A stretch of DNA of 64,000 bases from a bacterium. GTDB taxonomy: Bacteria; Armatimonadota; Zipacnadia; Zipacnadales; Zipacnadaceae. The position numbers and the translations under genes were made by a program. Under the pieces are notes generated by a model. The model did not search any database, was not told the origin of the DNA, and worked only from the letters and a program-made list of their open reading frames with translations. Shown here one piece after another: positions 7,869 through 16,727 of the stretch; within the stretch, counting starts at the first letter, position 1; each line of letters starts with the position of its first letter. The DNA lies in assembly GCA_030615605.1 (NCBI GenBank), contig JAUWYY010000001.1:1-64000 (forward strand). The letters run 5' to 3'.

Positions 7869-9242
7869 ATGTGGAGCCGAGCGACGAATATCAAGGTTTT
7901 GGTGGGGATCCTGAGCTTATTCCTGGTAGCGGTGGCATTCGGGGTTTGGTTCGGAGTGTGCACCCTGCGGCGAACGGAAGCCGGGTCCGTTGCGTGGGAT
8001 TTCGGTAAGATTATGCTCACTTCTGGAAAAAAGATCCACACTGAGCTTGAGGGTGAACTGCAGAAGATCAAGGAAGCAAGTGAACCGTTGACACTGGCCG
8101 ACCTTGCGTTGCCGTCGGTGGCCGATGATGAGAATGCAGCAGTGATTTACGCTAAGGCTTTTGAGCACCTTAATCTGAGCGATTCAGATCTAGAAATACT
8201 TGGTAGTCTTACGCCCAACCATGTAGCTGTGCCCGACAGGGAGATACCGCTTGCTGAACTCGGCCGCATTGTCGAGAGCAACCCCGCTGCGATAGAGCTG
8301 CTAGTAGAGGCCGCCAAGCGGCCAAGATGCCGTTTTGCCATTGACTGGGAGGCGGGCATAGAAACTGAGTTTCCGCACTTGCCACAATTGAAGAATAGTG
8401 CTTACCTGCTGGCCGCAAAGATTCTCTGGCATGCTGACCGTAACCAAATGAGACAGGCGCTGGCGACCGCCCGGGTGAGTCTGGCGATAGTTGACAGCGT
8501 TGCCGACGAGGGGACGGTGATCTCACAGTTGTTTCGCTATGCTATAACTGGGACTACCCTCACGGTCGTGCAATATGCCCTGCACGAGCGGTCAGCGCCC
8601 ACAGAGTCATGCCGCAAGCTGTACAGGTATCTGGGTGAGATGGAGTTCATGGATTCGTTTGTTGAGACAATGAGCAGAGAGCGAGTAATGGGCATCTCGG
8701 GCTTCGCGCTCTGGCGTCAGCAGATCACCGAAAAGAAAGCTGAGCGCGGCGGGTTTTATTGGACACCATTAGACAAACTAACCGACTATGACCAAGTACA
8801 GTACCTTCGGTTGATGTCCGAGGTGATAGCTGTTGCTGATAGTCCATATCGAAACTCACGCGAAGCATTCAGTGACATTAAACGGCGTCTAAGCGAGGAT
8901 GTGTCTGTGTGTTTCTTAACCAGAACGCTGCTGCCTGTTACTTGGGCTCCTGTCATCAAGCGCGATAAAGCAATCGCGCAAGTCGGCCTGGCGCAGGCAG
9001 CGCTGGCGCTGAAGGCGTATAAGAATGAGAAGGGCGAGTATCCCGAGTCGCTGGCGCAGTTGCCTGAGGTGATTGACTGGGCCGATTTGCCCAAGGACCC
9101 GTTCAGCGGCGAGGATTTCATCTACCGACGCGAAGGCGAGGGCTTCCTGGTCTACAGCATCGGGGCAGACCTATATGACGACGGCGGGAAGGCCGAGGAG
9201 GACTGGGAGGAAGGCGACATCGTCTGGCGGTGTGCGAAGTAG
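7869..9242 (+). CDS. Membrane-anchored protein with pseudopilin-like C-terminus
   Basis: Encodes 457 aa from ATG 7869 (GAGG six nt upstream); an ATG at 7854 is crowded against its own GGAGG. One N-terminal membrane segment (VLVGILSLFLVAVAFGVWF) is followed by a largely helical body of about 330 residues that I do not recognise. The C-terminal 80 residues (KAYKNEKGEYPESLAQLPEV ... PFSGEDFIYRREGEGF ... YSIGADLYDDGG) resemble the globular domain of GspG-type pseudopilins and planctomycete-like membrane proteins. It sits between leuC and leuD, and nothing links it to leucine synthesis. Confidence 0.7.
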   Translation: MWSRATNIKVLVGILSLFLVAVAFGVWFGVCTLRRTEAGSVAWDFGKIMLTSGKKIHTELEGELQKIKEASEPLTLADLALPSVADDENAAVIYAKAFEHLNLSDSDLEILGSLTPNHVAVPDREIPLAELGRIVESNPAAIELLVEAAKRPRCRFAIDWEAGIETEFPHLPQLKNSAYLLAAKILWHADRNQMRQALATARVSLAIVDSVADEGTVISQLFRYAITGTTLTVVQYALHERSAPTESCRKLYRYLGEMEFMDSFVETMSRERVMGISGFALWRQQITEKKAERGGFYWTPLDKLTDYDQVQYLRLMSEVIAVADSPYRNSREAFSDIKRRLSEDVSVCFLTRTLLPVTWAPVIKRDKAIAQVGLAQAALALKAYKNEKGEYPESLAQLPEVIDWADLPKDPFSGEDFIYRREGEGFLVYSIGADLYDDGGKAEEDWEEGDIVWRCAK

Positions 9243-9263
9243 GCGTGTACGGCGAGGAAGGGG

Positions 9264-9369
9264 TCGGGGCAGGGGTGCCCCTCCCACTGCAACCACCGAG
9301 AGCGGAGCAGGGGTACCACCCCCTCCCACTGCAAGCACCAATAGCAGGGCAGGGATGCCCCTCCCACAA
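9264..9369. repeat. Three imperfect palindromic repeats of about 40 bp
   Basis: Three tandem units share the core gCAGGGGTGCCCCTCCCACtgcaa-caccnanagc. Each is a GC-rich short palindrome of the form CAGGGnTnCCCC(C)TCCCAC. They fill the space just upstream of leuD. The style is similar to, but the sequence differs from, the palindromes at 52.97-53.08 kb. Confidence 0.7.
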
Positions 9370-9405
9370 TAGACGGACATCTGTTGAGCAAATTGGAGGA
9401 ACATT

Positions 9406-9903
9406 ATGCTAATCCAAGGCAAGGCACATAAATACGGCGATCATATTGACACGGACGTGATCATTCCGGCGCGGTACTTGAATACGACCGATCCCGACGA
9501 GCTGGCCGGGCACTGTATGGAGGATATTGACAGTGATTTTCTCAGCAAGGTCGCGCGCGGGGACGTGATGGTGGCGGGGAAGAACTTCGGCTGTGGCTCG
9601 TCGCGCGAGCACGCCCCGATTGCCATCAAGGCAGCCGGTATCGCGGTGGTGATTGCGGAGAGCTTCGCGCGCATCTTCTACCGTAACGCCTTCAATATCG
9701 GCCTGCCGCTGATTGAGAGCGCGGAGGCCGCGGCAGGCATCAGCGACGGTGACGAGGTGGAGGTAAGCCTGGAAGAGGGTGTAGTGCGCAATCTGACAAC
9801 GGGCGAGGAGTACGCGTTCGCGCCGATTACGGGCATCGCTGCCGAATTGCTGGAGGTGGGGGGATTACGCGAGCGGGTGAGGCAACAGCTTGTCGGCCAG
9901 TAG
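9406..9903 (+). CDS. leuD: 3-isopropylmalate dehydratase small subunit
   Basis: Encodes 165 aa, the expected size. The aconitase swivel domain shows [15 protein letters not shown] near the N-terminus, [16 protein letters not shown] (substrate-binding loop) and [29 protein letters not shown] precedes ATG. It partners the LeuC at 6415. Because it has its own strong RBS and lies after a repeat-rich spacer, it may be transcribed separately from leuC. Confidence 0.93.
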   Translation: MLIQGKAHKYGDHIDTDVIIPARYLNTTDPDELAGHCMEDIDSDFLSKVARGDVMVAGKNFGCGSSREHAPIAIKAAGIAVVIAESFARIFYRNAFNIGLPLIESAEAAAGISDGDEVEVSLEEGVVRNLTTGEEYAFAPITGIAAELLEVGGLRERVRQQLVGQ

Positions 9904-9995
9904 CCGCCTGCGGCCCGGGCAGGAAACATCTCAGCACTCCCGAGCGTCTAATGAAATGTGAGCAATGTGTAATCAATCGCGCAGGGGGTATTAGC

Positions 9996-10400
9996 ATGAA
10001 GCTTACTACTGGATGGGTGGTTGGCGCAGTGGTTGTCGCGGTGATAGTGGCAGCCGCGCTTCCGGCCGCGGCGCAGCAGACACTGTACTACCAGGGGTAC
10101 TTCGACGGCGAAGTCAAACATCTGGACAGAGGCGTCGGCTGGTATCAGTACAAGCCGGCCCGGAACTCGGCCTATCCGTTGTTCGAGTACCGGCATACCT
10201 CGCCGTGGTGGTATCTGATTGGGCCTGATGACGAAAAGGACGAAGACGAGAGCTTTCTGAAGCCCAACAAGCAGAAAGTTCACACGCTCCGTCCGCTGCC
10301 CGGTCAATACTGGTACAAGAAGCCATTCCACTACAACTCCAGCATTGGGGCGGACGTGCTGGGCTGGCCGTACCGGAAGTACAACACCAGATACTGGTAA
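9996..10400 (+). CDS. Small secreted protein, Tyr/Trp-rich
   Basis: Encodes 134 aa from ATG 9996 (GGGGGT upstream). A clear signal peptide (MKLTTGWVVGAVVVAVIVAA ... ALPAAAQQ) is followed by about 105 mature residues rich in Tyr, Trp, Lys and Pro, ending PYRKYNTRYW. No family is recognised. The composition suggests an extracellular or envelope-associated structural protein. It lies after leuD with an ordinary spacer. Confidence 0.6.
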   Translation: MKLTTGWVVGAVVVAVIVAAALPAAAQQTLYYQGYFDGEVKHLDRGVGWYQYKPARNSAYPLFEYRHTSPWWYLIGPDDEKDEDESFLKPNKQKVHTLRPLPGQYWYKKPFHYNSSIGADVLGWPYRKYNTRYW

Positions 10401-10438
10401 GCGGTGGGGGCGAATCGCTGCCCGGAAAGGTAGCTGGC

Positions 10439-10729
10439 GTGGACATTCTCGACCAGGCCAAGCAGGCGTAGCAGTCGCTAGCTGACAGTGCCACCGAGCA
10501 GGCCGATCATATGAAGCTACAGGCGCGGCTGAGCAGCCTGGAAAGCGAACAGACCCAACTGGAGCGGCAGTTTCGAGAGGTCACCAGGCGCGCCCAACAG
10601 GCACCCTGTATGCGCCAGATCAGCGCCCGAGAGTTGAATGTGCTCATGGAGCGCATCAACGAGATCGAAGAGCAGATAGAGGAGTTGCGCGAGCAAGTCC
10701 AGCCACACGGGGAGGACATCAGCGGCTGA
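10439..10729 (+). pseudogene. Small coiled-coil protein gene with in-frame TAG at codon 11
   Basis: A GTG at 10439 with GGAAAGG 8 nt upstream opens the frame VDILDQAKQA, then TAG at 10469-10471, then QSLADSATEQADHMKLQARL and a coiled coil of 83 more residues. The part before the stop reads smoothly into the part after it, as in small DUF-type coiled-coil proteins that begin MDxLxKAKxA. A CAG-to-TAG change is the simplest explanation. Translation from the ATG at 10511 would give 72 aa but has no ribosome-binding site. Other genes here use TAG as a normal stop, so genome-wide recoding is unlikely. Confidence 0.55.
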
Positions 10730-10752
10730 GCGGGCCTTCAATTCATTGTCTA

Positions 10753-11961
10753 TTATTGGGTTTCTATCTGAATACGGGCGAACCGCCGCCGGCCCACGCG
10801 TAGCACGTCCCCGTTGGAAACCTCAACCTCGGCCATCTCGTCGGTTATTACCTCGTCATTGATTGACACTGCCTTCTGGCGGACGAGGCGGCGTGCCTCA
10901 CTCCTGCTGGCGGCGAACTCAGCGTCCAACACCAGACCAACAATGCTGATCGATTCCCGGGAATTTGCAGAGACTGGCAGCTCAGGCATCTCCGACGGCT
11001 GCTCGCCTGCCCCAAAAACCCGGTCGAACTCCTCGCGGGCGTTGGTGGCAGCATCTTGTGAGTGATACATCGCGACGACTGCCTCGGCCAGTTCAGCCTT
11101 GACCTCACGCGGGTGGAGGCTACCACTGTCCAGCGCTTCCTGTAATTGTTGACCTTCGGCGGGCGGCTCGTCCAGTAGCAGCCGGTAGTAGTCGGGCATC
11201 GCCTGGTCGCGGATAGACATCAGCTTGCCGAACATCTCGCCGGGGGGCTCGGTGATGCCAACATAGTTGCCCAGCGACTTGCTCATCTTTTGCTTGCCGT
11301 CGGTGCCCACCAGCAGAGGAAGGGTCATCACTACCTGGGGCTCCTGACCGTAGGAGCGCATGATATCGCGGCCCACCAGGAAGTTGAAAAGCTGATCAGT
11401 ACCGCCCAGCTCGACATCGGCCTCCACCGCCACCGAATCATAGGCCTGAATCAGCGGATAAAGAAGCTCCAGAACGGTAATGGACACCTCATTTTTCAGC
11501 CGCAGGGCGAAGTCATCGCGCTCCAGCATGCGGGCGACACTGTACTGCGAAGCCAGGTTGAGCAGTTCGGTGGCGGTCATATCGGAAAACCAGGAACTGT
11601 TGTAGACGATTTCGCAGCGGTCTACGTCCAGAATCTGGCCAACCTGCTCCACATACGTCTTAGCATTTGCCTGGATCTCTTCATCGGTGAGTATTGGCCG
11701 TGTCTTGGTGCGACCCGAGGGGTCGCCGATGCGACCGGTGAAGTCGCCGATGATAAAGATGACCTGGTGGCCCAGGTCCTGGAACTGCTTGAGCTTGTGC
11801 AGGGGTATACTGTGCCCCAGGTGCAGATCGGGCGCGCTGGGGTCGGCGCCGTATTTGATGCGCAGGGGATGACCCTCACCCAGCTTGTCGAGAAGCTGCT
11901 CGCGGGTGAGCAGATCAACGCAGTTGGCTTCCAGTAGTTCAAGTTGCTGCTCGGGTTTCAT
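10753..11961 (-). CDS. tyrS: Tyrosyl-tRNA synthetase
   Basis: Encodes 402 aa, the length of the TyrZ-like bacterial class. The class I signature HLGH is at residues 47-50 within YGADPSAPDLHLGHSIPLHK. The tyrosine-specific VELGGTDQLFN and the KMSKS loop KQKMSKSLGNYVG follow, and a C-terminal S4 RNA-binding domain ends the protein (ARRLVRQKAVSINDEVI). It charges tRNA-Tyr in the cytoplasm. The ribosome-binding site is weak (GGGAG, about 12 nt upstream). No T-box is seen here, unlike cimA. Confidence 0.96.
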   Translation of the reverse strand: MKPEQQLELLEANCVDLLTREQLLDKLGEGHPLRIKYGADPSAPDLHLGHSIPLHKLKQFQDLGHQVIFIIGDFTGRIGDPSGRTKTRPILTDEEIQANAKTYVEQVGQILDVDRCEIVYNSSWFSDMTATELLNLASQYSVARMLERDDFALRLKNEVSITVLELLYPLIQAYDSVAVEADVELGGTDQLFNFLVGRDIMRSYGQEPQVVMTLPLLVGTDGKQKMSKSLGNYVGITEPPGEMFGKLMSIRDQAMPDYYRLLLDEPPAEGQQLQEALDSGSLHPREVKAELAEAVVAMYHSQDAATNAREEFDRVFGAGEQPSEMPELPVSANSRESISIVGLVLDAEFAASRSEARRLVRQKAVSINDEVITDEMAEVEVSNGDVLRVGRRRFARIQIETQ

Positions 11962-11997
11962 AGTCTGCTACGACTCCCATATGCATAAGACAGGCCC

Positions 11998-12022
11998 GGA
12001 CAGGACCAGCGTGGCCCTGTCC
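11998..12022 (-). terminator. Hairpin downstream of the 12.1-12.8 kb gene
   Basis: GGACAGG / CCTGTCC 7-bp stem with an 11-base loop lies in the space before tyrS. There is no clear T-tract, so terminator function is uncertain. Confidence 0.25.
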
Positions 12023-12076
12023 CGGCGCTCATATTGACTCTGATATTGGTAGCTGCCGACAGAAAGCTGGCGGTCG

Positions 12077-12823
12077 CTACTGTTCGACGACCTCGGTATT
12101 GATGGTGATGCGGATCTTCTTGCCACACTCGGGGCAGGTGATAGTGAAGCTTACCGCCTCCGCGGGGATGGCGATGCCCTCAGCCGTGGCAACCAGCGGT
12201 GGGGGCAGGGAGATTTCCTCCGGCGGCCCAATCACAATAGCAGGAGCTTCTTCAACCGCCGGTGGGGCCTCCTCGGCTGGTGCGGGAGCCTCCTCAGCCG
12301 GGGGAGGTACTTCCTCGGGCAGAGGCTCTCCCAGCACGATCTTGGTGATGAAGTTGTCTGCAGAGAAGTCGGTGCCCGCCAGCGGGAAGGCATGCACGGC
12401 TGGCTGCCCCTCGATACTCACCTCGCTGGCGTGAATCAGCCAGGTTGGCTTACCGACGATCTTCTCCCCGTCCTGGGTAGTGAGCGTGATCTGCTCTATT
12501 TTCCATCTCGGATCCTGCTCAGTACCCAGATTGGCCCAACTGGCCTCCATCATCTTCAGGTCCGAGGCCGACACCGTCTGGTCCTCACCGTCAACTTCGA
12601 CGGTAAAGGCACCACCGCCGCCCAGCAAGATGCCGATGCCCGAGCCGGGAACCACGCCCAGCTCGGCGATGCGGATCACGCCGCTGAGCGTCTGCCCACT
12701 GCGCAGGTAGACAGTCCCCTCCAGCTCGATAGCCTCCTGGGCGAAGGCACTGACGCCCAGTAGCACCGTCGCGGCAACTACCAGTGAAATCGTAAGCGTG
12801 CGAAGTCTCACATCTGCCACCAT
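12077..12823 (-). CDS. Secreted protein with Pro/Glu linker and zinc-ribbon-like tail
   Basis: Encodes 248 aa. The signal peptide (LTISLVVAATVLLGVSAFAQ) is followed by about 130 residues of beta-rich sequence beginning LEGTVYLRSGQTLSGVI, as in proteins that describe an RNA-Sm-like or DUF-type envelope module. A low-complexity linker of PPPAEEAPAPAEEAP type leads to a C-terminal TCPECGKKIRITINTEV knuckle. A cytosolic-looking zinc knuckle on a secreted protein is odd. Start is uncertain: the ATG at 12823 abuts GAAAGG, and GTG at 12811 has GGTGG five nt upstream. Confidence 0.6.
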   Translation of the reverse strand: MVADVRLRTLTISLVVAATVLLGVSAFAQEAIELEGTVYLRSGQTLSGVIRIAELGVVPGSGIGILLGGGGAFTVEVDGEDQTVSASDLKMMEASWANLGTEQDPRWKIEQITLTTQDGEKIVGKPTWLIHASEVSIEGQPAVHAFPLAGTDFSADNFITKIVLGEPLPEEVPPPAEEAPAPAEEAPPAVEEAPAIVIGPPEEISLPPPLVATAEGIAIPAEAVSFTITCPECGKKIRITINTEVVEQ

Positions 12824-12870
12824 CCTTTCAAGGGTCTGGCTAACTAGTGATGCTTGACTGATTGGTCATG

Positions 12871-13863
12871 CTATTTGGAGCTACGCAGATACAGCGTCTC
12901 GATGAACGCCTCTATGCGCAGCTTATTGCGGGCATCCAGCGGTCCGGGTCGTTCGCCCTGGATAGTCAGCACCGGACAGCTCAGGCGCTGCTTGATGATC
13001 ATATCTTCAATTTCCCGAAAGCAGAAGGTCTGAGTATAATGAATTATGCCGTCCAATTCTCGCCGGGTAATCTGCCGACTGACATCTTCAATGCGCCCAA
13101 AGACATCATAAGGATAGGTATAACTCCGGTACTGGTCCAGCAGGTCAGCTTCAAGTCCCTCAATCATAGTGAACTGGCGCTGGACCTCATTGTACAGGAC
13201 CTGACCACCCAGGCTTTCAATAAACTCGTACAGATTAGTAATTATGGGCGGGACACCCATATACCCGAGCCGCAGCGCCGGCTTCTTAACGGGCCGCTTG
13301 CGCGCTTGTTGGTGGAACTGCTCGGCCTCGGCGTGAAAGGTCGCGACATCACGATTGAAGTCGGAACAGCACACCTGCCAGTAATGGTTCTCCGTGCCAC
13401 TCACCTTTCCCTCCTGCCAGGTTAACTCATCTATTTTAGCAACAAGGCGGCGGGTCGGCTCCAGTTGCTGGCGAACCTCTTCGCACTCGGCCCACTCGAC
13501 GCCGAAGTGTTCCATAAACCGGCGCAGTTGCTGCTCGAGCAACACCGGGTCGCGATCATACGGATAGGCAAAGGGGATTATTTCAACTCCGGCGGCCTGC
13601 AGCGTCTCCATTAGAGCATGAGTCTGGGCGCAGTCCCCCTGCGTGACGGCGACCACGCGCTCGATGCCCATGCGCAGCGCCGTAGCGTAGAGGCCCTTGA
13701 TCCAGCCGCAGGTATTACGCGGATAGCCGGCGCGTTCGGCCTGCCGGATCAGCGCTTCGGGATCCTGGTCAGTGATGAAGATATTGTTCAAGTCCACCGG
13801 CGTCTGTCCGGCGGCGAGAATTACCTCAACAGGGATTGTTGTGGTCATTCCCACTTCAGACAT
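12871..13863 (-). CDS. HgdB-family (2-hydroxyacyl-CoA dehydratase / double-cubane-like) Fe-S protein
   Basis: Encodes 330 aa from ATG 13863, which has AGGA at good spacing. It belongs to the 2-hydroxyglutaryl-CoA dehydratase D-component fold, which binds a [4Fe-4S] or double-cubane cluster. Cysteines expected to ligate the cluster are C52 (YPRNTCGWIKG), C78 (TQGDCAQTHAL) and C281 (TQTFCFREIED). Family members need an ATP-dependent activase to inject an electron; none is next to this gene. It starts 13 bp after queE in the pyk-DUF366-queE transcript, so a role near deazapurine or radical-SAM chemistry is possible but unproven. Confidence 0.75.
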   Translation of the reverse strand: MSEVGMTTTIPVEVILAAGQTPVDLNNIFITDQDPEALIRQAERAGYPRNTCGWIKGLYATALRMGIERVVAVTQGDCAQTHALMETLQAAGVEIIPFAYPYDRDPVLLEQQLRRFMEHFGVEWAECEEVRQQLEPTRRLVAKIDELTWQEGKVSGTENHYWQVCCSDFNRDVATFHAEAEQFHQQARKRPVKKPALRLGYMGVPPIITNLYEFIESLGGQVLYNEVQRQFTMIEGLEADLLDQYRSYTYPYDVFGRIEDVSRQITRRELDGIIHYTQTFCFREIEDMIIKQRLSCPVLTIQGERPGPLDARNKLRIEAFIETLYLRSSK

Positions 13864-13876
13864 AAGCACTTCCTGC

Positions 13877-14671
13877 CTACCGCATTCCGATCAGGGGGTG
13901 GCATTGCGGGATAATGCGTACATCACCAACATGTTTGCTGGCTACTGCCTGCCACTCCAGCAGCGTTTGAACGTCAGGTGGCCGGCAGCCACCCACTCCG
14001 GGCGTGACCGGCTGGAGCACCAGCGGAACTGCCCTCGTCACTTCGCTGATGGCACGCAGCGCCTGATGGACTTCCTCTTCGCTGATGTTATCAGTCACTG
14101 GCATCTTAATGAAGCACTGCCGCTGCTGCGCCAGGTCCAGGAACCGTGTTTGCTGAGACATATCCAGCGGCTCGTTGAGTGTGGAGGGCAGCTTCCAGTC
14201 CCTAGCTATGTAGTCAACCGCCGGCAGCACCTTCGCCAGCGCCTCGGGCAGGTGGCCGGCTGTCTCCAGGTATATCCGCTGGCTGCGCTGTTGTAATGCC
14301 GAGGCTAGCGCGTAGAGGTATTCAGGATACAGCAGCGGCTCGCCGCCGGTCAGCGCGATGGAGTGGTGAATCCCGCCGTCGGCCTGAACTTGGCTGTCAA
14401 TTATCTCCAATAGTTGGCCCACGGATACGGGATTATCTCGCTGGGTAAAGCGTCCGCTGCCCGGATCATCTTCGATATTGCAGGGGGCATCGGTAGTGCG
14501 CGCCTGCGGGGTGTCACAGTAGCAGCAGTACAGATTGCACCCGCGCAAGCGCACAAACACCTGCCGCACTCCCACCAGCAGCCCTTCGCCCTGGGCGGAG
14601 GTGAAGAGTTCACAAATCGGAGCAGTGAGTTGCGTTTCGGGAGTCTTAGGCAATTGCAAACCTTTAAGCAA
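13877..14671 (-). CDS. queE: 7-carboxy-7-deazaguanine synthase (radical SAM)
   Basis: Encodes 264 aa from TTG 14671; TTG 14653 with AAAGG seven nt upstream is equally likely. QueE converts 6-carboxytetrahydropterin to 7-carboxy-7-deazaguanine in queuosine and deazapurine synthesis. Seen: substrate loop FTSAQGEGLLVG, the radical-SAM cysteines in GCNLYCCYCDTP (CX3CX2C), and the SAM-binding ALTGGEPLL. The protein is slightly longer than typical QueE. Other pathway genes (queC, queD, folE) are not in the window. Confidence 0.85.
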   Translation of the reverse strand: MLKGLQLPKTPETQLTAPICELFTSAQGEGLLVGVRQVFVRLRGCNLYCCYCDTPQARTTDAPCNIEDDPGSGRFTQRDNPVSVGQLLEIIDSQVQADGGIHHSIALTGGEPLLYPEYLYALASALQQRSQRIYLETAGHLPEALAKVLPAVDYIARDWKLPSTLNEPLDMSQQTRFLDLAQQRQCFIKMPVTDNISEEEVHQALRAISEVTRAVPLVLQPVTPGVGGCRPPDVQTLLEWQAVASKHVGDVRIIPQCHPLIGMR

Positions 14672-14703
14672 ACCTGTGCTGAAGCCAAGGTGTGCTGCTT
14701 AAG

Positions 14704-15258
14704 TTATGGTACGCCACGCACCTTGCGCTGTGCCGCCTCAACGGATTGCAGCTCCTCGACATAGGCTGCCATGATCTGCTTGGCTACCTCTGCCACGGGT
14801 ACGCCCAGTTCATCCAGACCAATCGCGGGTACGGGTGCGCCGCTTGGGTCAATATTCAGGCCCAGGTGAATTAGGGTAGAGGCCGGTGAGCTGGTGGCTA
14901 TGGATACCGAGAGCTTCCGCTCACCTACAAACAGGTCGTCGCCGTCGCGGCGCACGAGCTGGGCGCTGGCCTGGTTGAGTATCTCGGCGGCCCGGCAAAC
15001 CAGCAGGCGCTGACGCAGCACGGTGCGGGCAAGGTCAGTGTCAAAGTGTTCCGCTAAGAAGTGCAGCATCCGAGCGGCCTTGATGGGCACGCCCCGGCGG
15101 ACGTCCTCCATATCCACCATATGCTCCAGCGGCACTTCGCACGACCCGACAAAGGCCACCAGGGCGTCGCCCTCTATCGCTGCGGTATCGGCGATCCAAC
15201 CGGAGTGCAACTCGCGACCAGTATAGGGAATTTCCTGTGACAGCCAGCGCCATTGCAT
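14704..15258 (-). CDS. DUF366 family protein
   Basis: Encodes 184 aa from ATG with AGGA eight nt upstream. It matches the uncharacterised DUF366 family: N-terminal IPYTGRELHSGWI, the central VGSCEVPLEHMVDMEDV and LHFLAEHFD segments, and SVSIATSSPASTLIHLGLNI near the C-terminus. It lies between pyk and queE, 10 and about 32-50 bp from each. DUF366 genes being near queuosine genes would suggest a link to deazapurines; here I rely only on adjacency. Confidence 0.75.
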   Translation of the reverse strand: MQWRWLSQEIPYTGRELHSGWIADTAAIEGDALVAFVGSCEVPLEHMVDMEDVRRGVPIKAARMLHFLAEHFDTDLARTVLRQRLLVCRAAEILNQASAQLVRRDGDDLFVGERKLSVSIATSSPASTLIHLGLNIDPSGAPVPAIGLDELGVPVAEVAKQIMAAYVEELQSVEAAQRKVRGVP

Positions 15259-15268
15259 CGCGACATTC

Positions 15269-16711
15269 CTAGCTGACTACCTGAAGCTTCATCATATTGG
15301 TGGTGCCGGGAGCGCCGATGGGGGTGCCCGCTGTGATAATCATCACGTCGCCCGACTCGACTATCCCCAGCTCTCGCATCCGCTGCTCAACTCCCACTAT
15401 CATCTCATCGGTGTTGTCCGCTGGCTTGATTATTATGGGCTGCACGCCCCAGTACAGGTTGCAGCGGCGGGCAGTTGACTGCAGGGGAGTGGCCGCGATA
15501 ATGGGGCAGCGCGGACGGCACTTGGAGGCCAGGCGGGCGGTGGAGCCAGATTGCGTAAAGGCGATTATGGCTTCGGCTTTGACACGCTCGGCGATGCGAG
15601 CTGCCCCTCTGCTGAGAGCATCGGCGAAATCTACGAATTCAGAAATTGTGGCCGTTTCGGTGCGCAGGTGTTGCCCGGAAAGCTGCTGCTGTTCAGCAAA
15701 GGCGGCAATCCGACGCATCATTGCCACTGATTCAACCGGATAGCTGCCGATGGCGGTCTCGCCCGAAAGCATCACTGCGTCGGTGCCATCGAGGATGGCA
15801 TTGGCCACGTCCGAGGTTTCTGCGCGGGTGGGACGAGGGTTTGTGCGCATTGAGTCGAGCATCTGGGTCGCTGTGATCACCGGCCTGCGCATCCGTGAGC
15901 AGATGTTGATTATCTGCTTCTGGAGTATGGGCACCTCTTCGGGAGGCAACTCCACACCCAGGTCGCCGCGGGCGACCATAATGGCGTCGGCATCGGTGAC
16001 TATCTGCTCGAGTTCCTCGATTGCTTCGGGCTTCTCCAGCTTAGCGATGACCGGCACCTCGGCGTCTGCTTCACTGATGAGCGCTTTCAGCTCGCGGATG
16101 TCCTGAGCGCTGCGCACGAAGCTCAGCGCCACGTAGTCAACTTCATTCTCGAGGGCGAAGCGCAGGTCATCGTGGTCCTTGTCGCTCAGCGCGGGAGCAC
16201 TGATGCTCACGCCCGGCAGATTTATCCCCTTGTGTTCGCCCAGAGTGCCGCCGATGACAATCTGGCAACGGACTTCCGTCTCCGTGGTGTCTGTAACTTG
16301 CAGTTCCAGGGCGCCATCATCCAGAAAAATCCGGTCGCCCTTATCTACATCAGAGGGCAGTGCCCCGTAGGTAGTGCTGATGCGCTGGCTGGTGCCGGGG
16401 GTATTTTCTGTGGTGATCACCAATTCTTGATCGTTGATCAACTCCACCGCCTCGCCGCCCTCGAGCGAGCCAGTGCGGATCTTCGGCCCCTGTAGGTCAG
16501 CAATGATAGCGATATGCGCATTGCACTTGGCAGCAACCGAGCGCACTGTGCGGATGTAGCCGTGGTGGTCGCTGTGGCTGCCGTGCGAGAAGTTCAGGCG
16601 CACAGCGTCGGCGCCCTCTTCAAAGATGGTGCGCAGCGTCACTTGGCTGCACGAGGCTGGGCCCACTGTTGCCACAATTGTGGTGCGATTCTGTTTCGGT
16701 AAAGCAAGCAT
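15269..16711 (-). CDS. pyk: Pyruvate kinase
   Basis: Encodes 480 aa from ATG 16711 with GGGGG upstream. The longer frame reaching 16960 is an artefact, since it crosses the promoter. It transfers phosphate from phosphoenolpyruvate to ADP in glycolysis. Seen: TIVATVGPAS at the N-terminus, VRLNFSHGSHSDH, IADLQGPKIRTG, the active-site MVARGDLGVELPPEEVP, TATQMLDSMRTNPRPTRAE and the C-terminal allosteric domain ending AGTPIGAPGTTNMMKLQ. It is the first gene of the minus-strand transcript that continues with DUF366, queE and the HgdB-like gene. Confidence 0.97.
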   Translation of the reverse strand: MLALPKQNRTTIVATVGPASCSQVTLRTIFEEGADAVRLNFSHGSHSDHHGYIRTVRSVAAKCNAHIAIIADLQGPKIRTGSLEGGEAVELINDQELVITTENTPGTSQRISTTYGALPSDVDKGDRIFLDDGALELQVTDTTETEVRCQIVIGGTLGEHKGINLPGVSISAPALSDKDHDDLRFALENEVDYVALSFVRSAQDIRELKALISEADAEVPVIAKLEKPEAIEELEQIVTDADAIMVARGDLGVELPPEEVPILQKQIINICSRMRRPVITATQMLDSMRTNPRPTRAETSDVANAILDGTDAVMLSGETAIGSYPVESVAMMRRIAAFAEQQQLSGQHLRTETATISEFVDFADALSRGAARIAERVKAEAIIAFTQSGSTARLASKCRPRCPIIAATPLQSTARRCNLYWGVQPIIIKPADNTDEMIVGVEQRMRELGIVESGDVMIITAGTPIGAPGTTNMMKLQVVS

Positions 16712-16727
16712 GTATCGGCCCCCGGCG

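Noticed and set aside
10469-10471. Genome-wide reassignment of TAG
   Set aside because: leuC, leuD and mutS all end with TAG at family-typical lengths, so TAG is read as stop here.
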